Below the pieces are notes generated by a model. The model worked only from the letters and a program-made list of their open reading frames with translations, was not told the origin of the DNA and ran no database searches. Below, in pieces: positions 22,948 through 25,916 of a DNA stretch of 25,916 nt; the stretch's first letter is position 1; every line of letters starts with the position of its first letter. Position numbers and translations under genes: made by a program. This DNA is from Aphodosoma sp045631465 (GTDB lineage: Bacteria; Bacteroidota; Bacteroidia; Bacteroidales; Paludibacteraceae), in NCBI GenBank assembly GCA_045631465.1, contig JAZQUV010000001.1, positions 1 through 25,916 of the forward strand. Direction: 5' to 3'.

Positions 22948-22982
22948 AAAAAAAGGTCTTAACTATTAAATAGTCAAGACCT
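22948..22982 (-). terminator. Terminator of the 239-aa exported protein gene
   Basis: AGGTCTT and ACTATT arms pair with AATAGT and AAGACCT (22954-22982) with one mismatch. On the minus strand it is followed by seven T. It lies 29 bp past the stop at 23012. Confidence 0.85.
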
Positions 22983-23011
22983 ACATTCATTCTTTTTAGT
23001 TATAAATACAT

Positions 23012-23731
23012 TTAATAAACTAACCCACAATCATATTCAAACAAAACATTAGAATCAATATTTTTAATTCTCACTTTATCACCATCAAATTTAACAACAC
23101 ACTTTTCACGATACAAACCACCATGAATAGTCCAATAACAAGCACTAATAAAAAACTCATCACCTTCTTGCTTTATACTCGGAGTCACATCATTAGTGGT
23201 AATAGCTTGATTAAAAGAAGATTCCTCATCATCAAGACCTCCTTCTAATTCAATTTTTGAAGATTTTGAATAAACATAACTACGACGCTCATAATTTGAA
23301 TGCCACCAAAGAGGCAAATAATGCCACATGTTATGTAAAAGATAAACTTGCCAAGCCCCCATTTTCGACTTTTCTACTTGCAAATAACTCCAAAAATCTT
23401 CATCAAAATTAGTTGAGACTAACTTCATCTCCGTAGAATCATAAATACATATAGAACTATTTCCACCCAGAGGAGTAGATGCCATAGGTAAAATAAATTC
23501 ACGATTTAATAGCTCTATTTGCATCATCAACCCATCTTTCACTATAATTTTATCCAACAAACAAAAAACTTTGTCATAATCCTTATCTTCAACTAATTTA
23601 TCCAATGCTTCCCCAATTCTAATTTCTTCTATACTCGCCTGAATACCTGCATTATCTTTACTAAAAGATTTAACATTCACACAAGTAATTAACACCGAAA
23701 TAAAAAAGGCACAAAATATTAAACGCTTCAT
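23012..23731 (-). CDS. Exported protein of unknown function
   Basis: 239 aa. Hydrophobic N-terminus MKRLIFCAFFISVLITC acts as a signal peptide. Cys17 could be a lipobox cysteine, but Thr at -1 is not typical, so lipoprotein status is open. The rest has no motif I recognise: an acidic helix-rich part (28-65), an aromatic stretch (about 122-146, GAWQVYLLHNMWHYLPLWWH) and a C-terminal beta-rich part (189-239). It has its own promoter and terminator, hence a single-gene unit. Codon use is plainer than in the nqr genes. Confidence 0.72.
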   Translation of the reverse strand: MKRLIFCAFFISVLITCVNVKSFSKDNAGIQASIEEIRIGEALDKLVEDKDYDKVFCLLDKIIVKDGLMMQIELLNREFILPMASTPLGGNSSICIYDSTEMKLVSTNFDEDFWSYLQVEKSKMGAWQVYLLHNMWHYLPLWWHSNYERRSYVYSKSSKIELEGGLDDEESSFNQAITTNDVTPSIKQEGDEFFISACYWTIHGGLYREKCVVKFDGDKVRIKNIDSNVLFEYDCGLVY

Positions 23732-23766
23732 ACGAAAAATAAAATTAATATCATTAAAACCACATG

Positions 23767-23797
23767 CAAAGTTACATCTTTTTTTTTAAAACACCAA
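23767..23797 (-). promoter_or_regulatory. Promoter of the 239-aa protein gene (TTG-N20-TAACTTTG)
   Basis: Minus strand TTG at 23797-23795, exactly 20 bp, TAACTTTG at 23774-23767. The predicted start near 23760 gives about 28 nt of leader. Confidence 0.75.
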
Positions 23798-23830
23798 CAA
23801 AACTCCTTATTTTTTAATGATTTATCTCAC

Positions 23831-23866
23831 AAAAAAATAGAGGCACAACAACTTGCGCCTCTATTT
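23831..23866 (-). terminator. Terminator of the winged-helix gene
   Basis: AAATAGAGGC (23835-23844) pairs with GCCTCTATTT (23857-23866) around a 12-nt loop. On the minus strand a T-run follows. Confidence 0.85.
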
Positions 23867-23887
23867 ATAATTATGAAGTTTTCTAAA

Positions 23888-24082
23888 TTAAATCAATTCA
23901 ACAAAAACCTCTTTACCTTCTTCTGCGATAGCCACTTTGTTCTCACGAGCCAACCAGCCAAGTGCAGCATAGATTTCTTTTTCAGTCAATTTTGTAGCTT
24001 TTTTGATGGCTTTCAATTCCAATTTGCCAGCCTCCAATGCATGCCATACAAGACCTGCATTTGTACCAATTTTTTCAATCAT
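23888..24082 (-). CDS. Small winged helix-turn-helix protein (DUF2582/PF10771-like)
   Basis: 64 aa from ATG 24082 (MIEKIGTNAGLVWHALEAGK). An upstream in-frame ATG at 24124 would add 14 unlike residues and was not chosen. The whole chain is one small winged helix: helices 4-17, 22-31 and 35-48 (LTEKEIYAALGWLARE), then a wing (VAIAEEGKEVFVELI). Bacteroidota carry a conserved family of this size annotated as winged helix DNA-binding, with no known regulon. It sits downstream of ychF but has its own promoter and a structured leader of about 150 nt. Confidence 0.87.
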   Translation of the reverse strand: MIEKIGTNAGLVWHALEAGKLELKAIKKATKLTEKEIYAALGWLARENKVAIAEEGKEVFVELI

Positions 24083-24241
24083 GTTTTTTAAAAAATTAAA
24101 ACTTTTAATACTAAGAAAATACAAACTTGCGATACGAGATTATCATCTCTCACAAATTCGGTGCGACAATTGTGCAAACCGAAGCAGAATCAAATTTATT
24201 TGAATTATGCTGAGGTGCTGCCAATTTTCGCAAATCAACTG
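24083..24241 (-). other. Structured leader of the winged-helix gene
   Basis: Three dyads lie between promoter and start: GAGAT-TATC-ATCTC (24140-24153), TTCGGT with ACCGAA around an ACAATTGT palindrome (about 24158-24184), and a GCA/TGC-closed hairpin whose core is the 20-mer AATCAAATTTATTTGAATTA (24189-24208), shared exactly with the nqr terminator loop. It might be a regulatory leader, an attenuator or a small RNA. No known riboswitch was recognised. Confidence 0.5.
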
Positions 24242-24272
24242 CAAAGTTACAAAAAAAATCCCAAACTACCAA
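24242..24272 (-). promoter_or_regulatory. Promoter of the winged-helix gene (TTG-N20-TAACTTTG)
   Basis: Minus strand TTG at 24272-24270, exactly 20 bp, TAACTTTG at 24249-24242. This gives the small gene a transcript separate from ychF. Confidence 0.75.
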
Positions 24273-24336
24273 ATCTAACCTTTTCTGTTATAACAAGATG
24301 CACCAAACAGCGATAAAATCTACAATTTCACACTCA

Positions 24337-25440
24337 CTATACATTGAAACGGAAGTGCATAATGTCGCCATCTTGCGCCACATATTCTTTACCTTCCACG
24401 CCCATCTTACCAGCTTCTTTCACTGCTGCCTCCGAGCCATAAGTAAGGAAGTCTTCATATTTAATTACTTCGGCACGTATAAATCCTTTCTCAAAATCAG
24501 TATGGATTACACCCGCACATTGAGGAGCCTTCCATCCATCTTGGAATGTCCATGCACGCACCTCTTGCACACCTGCAGTAAAATAAGTTTTCAATTTCAA
24601 AAGCGCATAAGCCGATTTGATAAGACGAGCAACACCCGACTCCTCAAGACCTATTTCTGCAAGGAACATTTGACGTTCTTCATATGTTTCAAACTCAGCA
24701 ATTTCACTCTCAATTTTAGCAGCAATCACAAGCACCTCTGCACCTTCTTGTTTTGCCACCTCTCGCACACGCTCCACATATTCATTACCAGTTGCCGCGC
24801 TCGCTTCATCCACATTACACACATAGAGCACCGGTTTTGCTGTAAGAAGAAAAAGCTCACGAGCTATCTTTTCCTCATCTTTAGTATCGAATGTTACAGT
24901 ACGAGCCGAAAGACCTTGTTCAAGAGCAGCCTTATATTTCACAAGTACATCATAAATTTGTTTTGCCTGCTTATCGCCACCTGTTTGCGCTTGTTTTTGC
25001 ACCTTTTGTATACGAGCATCAACAGTTTCCAAGTCTTTAAGTTGAAGTTCGGCATCAATAATCTCCTTGTCGCGAATAGGGTCAACCGAACCATCCACAT
25101 GCACAACATTAGGATCATCAAAACAACGAAGAACGTGCAAAATTGCATCTGTTTCACGAATATTTGCAAGAAATTTATTACCAAGACCCTCACCCTTAGA
25201 TGCTCCTTTCACAAGACCTGCAATGTCAACAATCTCAACTGTTGTTGGCACAATACGTTGTGGATTAACAAGTTCAGCAAGTTTATTAAGTCGCTCATCT
25301 GGAACTGTAATTACACCCACATTTGGTTCAATTGTACAGAATGGGAAGTTAGCCGATTGGGCTTTTGCGTTAGAAAGACAGTTAAAAAGGGTTGATTTTC
25401 CAATATTAGGCAACCCCACGATTCCACATTGTAATGCCAT
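24337..25440 (-). CDS. ychF: Redox-regulated ATPase YchF (Obg-like)
   Basis: 367 aa, full length. G1 GLPNIGKST (9-17), G3 DIAGLVKGASKGEGLGN (starting near 72) and G4 NVDE rather than NKxD, the change that makes YchF/OLA1 prefer ATP. A coiled-coil insertion (about 128-170) and the C-terminal TGS domain (about 280-367, LKTYFTAGVQEVRAW, HTDFEKGFIRAEV) follow. A conserved ribosome-associated P-loop protein linked to stress and translation control. It has its own promoter, with a 54-bp leader. Confidence 0.97.
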   Translation of the reverse strand: MALQCGIVGLPNIGKSTLFNCLSNAKAQSANFPFCTIEPNVGVITVPDERLNKLAELVNPQRIVPTTVEIVDIAGLVKGASKGEGLGNKFLANIRETDAILHVLRCFDDPNVVHVDGSVDPIRDKEIIDAELQLKDLETVDARIQKVQKQAQTGGDKQAKQIYDVLVKYKAALEQGLSARTVTFDTKDEEKIARELFLLTAKPVLYVCNVDEASAATGNEYVERVREVAKQEGAEVLVIAAKIESEIAEFETYEERQMFLAEIGLEESGVARLIKSAYALLKLKTYFTAGVQEVRAWTFQDGWKAPQCAGVIHTDFEKGFIRAEVIKYEDFLTYGSEAAVKEAGKMGVEGKEYVAQDGDIMHFRFNV

Positions 25441-25501
25441 TTTATTTAGTTACTTATTAATAGTTAAAAACTAACGATATTCACTGATTGCTAATAAAAT
25501 G

Positions 25502-25532
25502 CAAAGATACGACTTTTTTTTGGATTAGACAA
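25502..25532 (-). promoter_or_regulatory. ychF promoter (TTG-N20-TATCTTTG)
   Basis: Minus strand TTG at 25532-25530, exactly 20 bp, TATCTTTG at 25509-25502. Confidence 0.75.
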
Positions 25533-25567
25533 TACCCCACAAAAACCATTCCTCACGATGACCATAC

Positions 25568-25644
25568 CACAAACATAGGATAAATATAGGATAAATATAC
25601 TATAAATATAGGATAAACATACTATAAATATACTATAACCATAC
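25568..25644. repeat. 11-bp tandem repeat array B
   Basis: Seven head-to-tail 11-bp units of the same type as at 1686-1751: CACAAACATAG, GATAAATATAG, GATAAATATAC, TATAAATATAG, GATAAACATAC, TATAAATATAC, TATAACCATAC. As in array A, it lies upstream of a minus-strand gene's promoter in an AT-rich gap. Nothing else is recognisable in 25533-25699. Confidence 0.85.
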
Positions 25645-25699
25645 ATAATAAGGTACTTCCCTATTACTTGACACTAGAAAAAAATACATATACTAAAAT

Positions 25700-25903
25700 T
25701 TATTTTTTTGTTGTTATTGAAGTTACAATACAGCTCTTATTTTCAAGAGAATCAACAATATACTGTTCTTCTTCTCTCTTTTTTTGTTTTATAATTTTCA
25801 CCGTATCTTTACTATTTTGCTGTTTGCAATATTCTCTAATATCTTTATATCTGCATGTTGTTTTTGTGATACATCCAAATAAACAAGACCAAGACTCTTC
25901 CAT
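25700..25903 (-). CDS. Small Cys-rich ORF, possibly the 3' part of a longer gene
   Basis: 67 codons from ATG 25903. No in-frame stop occurs in the 13 bases left before the window edge, so the true start may lie outside. The N-terminal part has Cys7, Cys11, Cys17 and Cys26 in a short span (SCLFGCITKTTC), then a Lys/Glu-rich helix (about 38-47) and a beta-like tail. I do not recognise it. No promoter or clear ribosome site is visible. It could be a chance frame. Confidence 0.35.
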   Translation of the reverse strand: MEESWSCLFGCITKTTCRYKDIREYCKQQNSKDTVKIIKQKKREEEQYIVDSLENKSCIVTSITTKK

Positions 25904-25916
25904 AGTACAATTTCTT

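Noticed and set aside
23012..23731. Lipoprotein call from LITC in the signal peptide
   Set aside because: Thr directly before the Cys is unusual for a lipobox, so only a generic export signal is claimed.
24298..25395. Open frame of 365 codons on the plus strand
   Set aside because: It lies fully antisense to ychF, whose motifs are unmistakable. Its translation is rich in Cys, His, Phe and Ser with no domain, as expected from the reverse of biased codons.

Overview
The window looks like a chromosomal piece of a Bacteroidota genome, most likely order Bacteroidales. The evidence is a complete Na+-translocating NADH:quinone reductase operon of the Bacteroides type, a protein with a C-terminal type IX secretion (Por) sorting domain, a DUF3078 outer-membrane protein, and an A-rich rather than Shine-Dalgarno start context at nearly every gene. 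In addition, the Bacteroidota promoter form TTG-N20-TAnnTTTG occurs repeatedly in front of genes. Species cannot be told from the sequence. No rRNA, tRNA, CRISPR array, transposase or phage gene was seen.

Layout. 1-1574 (minus): tsaC followed by a polyprenyl sugar-phosphate transferase that runs off the left edge. 1575-2007: AT-rich gap with divergent promoters and an 11-bp tandem repeat. 2008-8293 (plus): nqrABCDEF, then a strong terminator. 8621-10195 (minus): secreted two-domain T9SS cargo protein. 10352-11005 (plus): unknown exported/membrane protein. 11061-12523 (minus): short-chain dehydrogenase followed by an RNase HI. 12803-13986 (plus): PerR-like Fur regulator, a 55-aa stand-alone rubredoxin-like protein and rubrerythrin, which reads as a peroxide-defence operon. 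14039-20940 (minus): waaA-hisS-recF-hflX-DUF3078, probably one transcript from a promoter at 20990-21020. 21112-22829 (minus): NrtR-like Nudix regulator, DUF1810 protein, macrodomain-like protein, with two matching 19-bp palindromes around the promoter. 23012-23731 (minus): unknown exported protein. 23888-25440 (minus): ychF and a small winged-helix protein, each with its own promoter. The right edge holds a second copy of the 11-bp repeat and a small Cys-rich ORF.

The most unusual signal is not a gene. Almost every spacer inside the operons is filled by short-period word repeats: 7-bp units (8-bp in one case) in tandem, usually followed by their own reverse complement so that the spacer folds on itself. 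The words differ from place to place (TTGAAAG, AAATTTC, ACTTACG, TTATCTG, ATTCCTC, ATTATGA, ACTGTTGACTATAG and others) but the architecture is the same. All five nqr junctions carry one. The repeats also enter coding sequence in frame: twice inside waaA and once as its C-terminus, once in the linker of the RNase HI, and at the 3' end of recF. They resemble in style the heptanucleotide STRR repeats known from cyanobacteria and the in-frame palindromic elements of Rickettsia, but here many different words coexist within 26 kb.

All calls come from reading the sequence and translated frames by eye. No database search, folding program or codon statistic was run.
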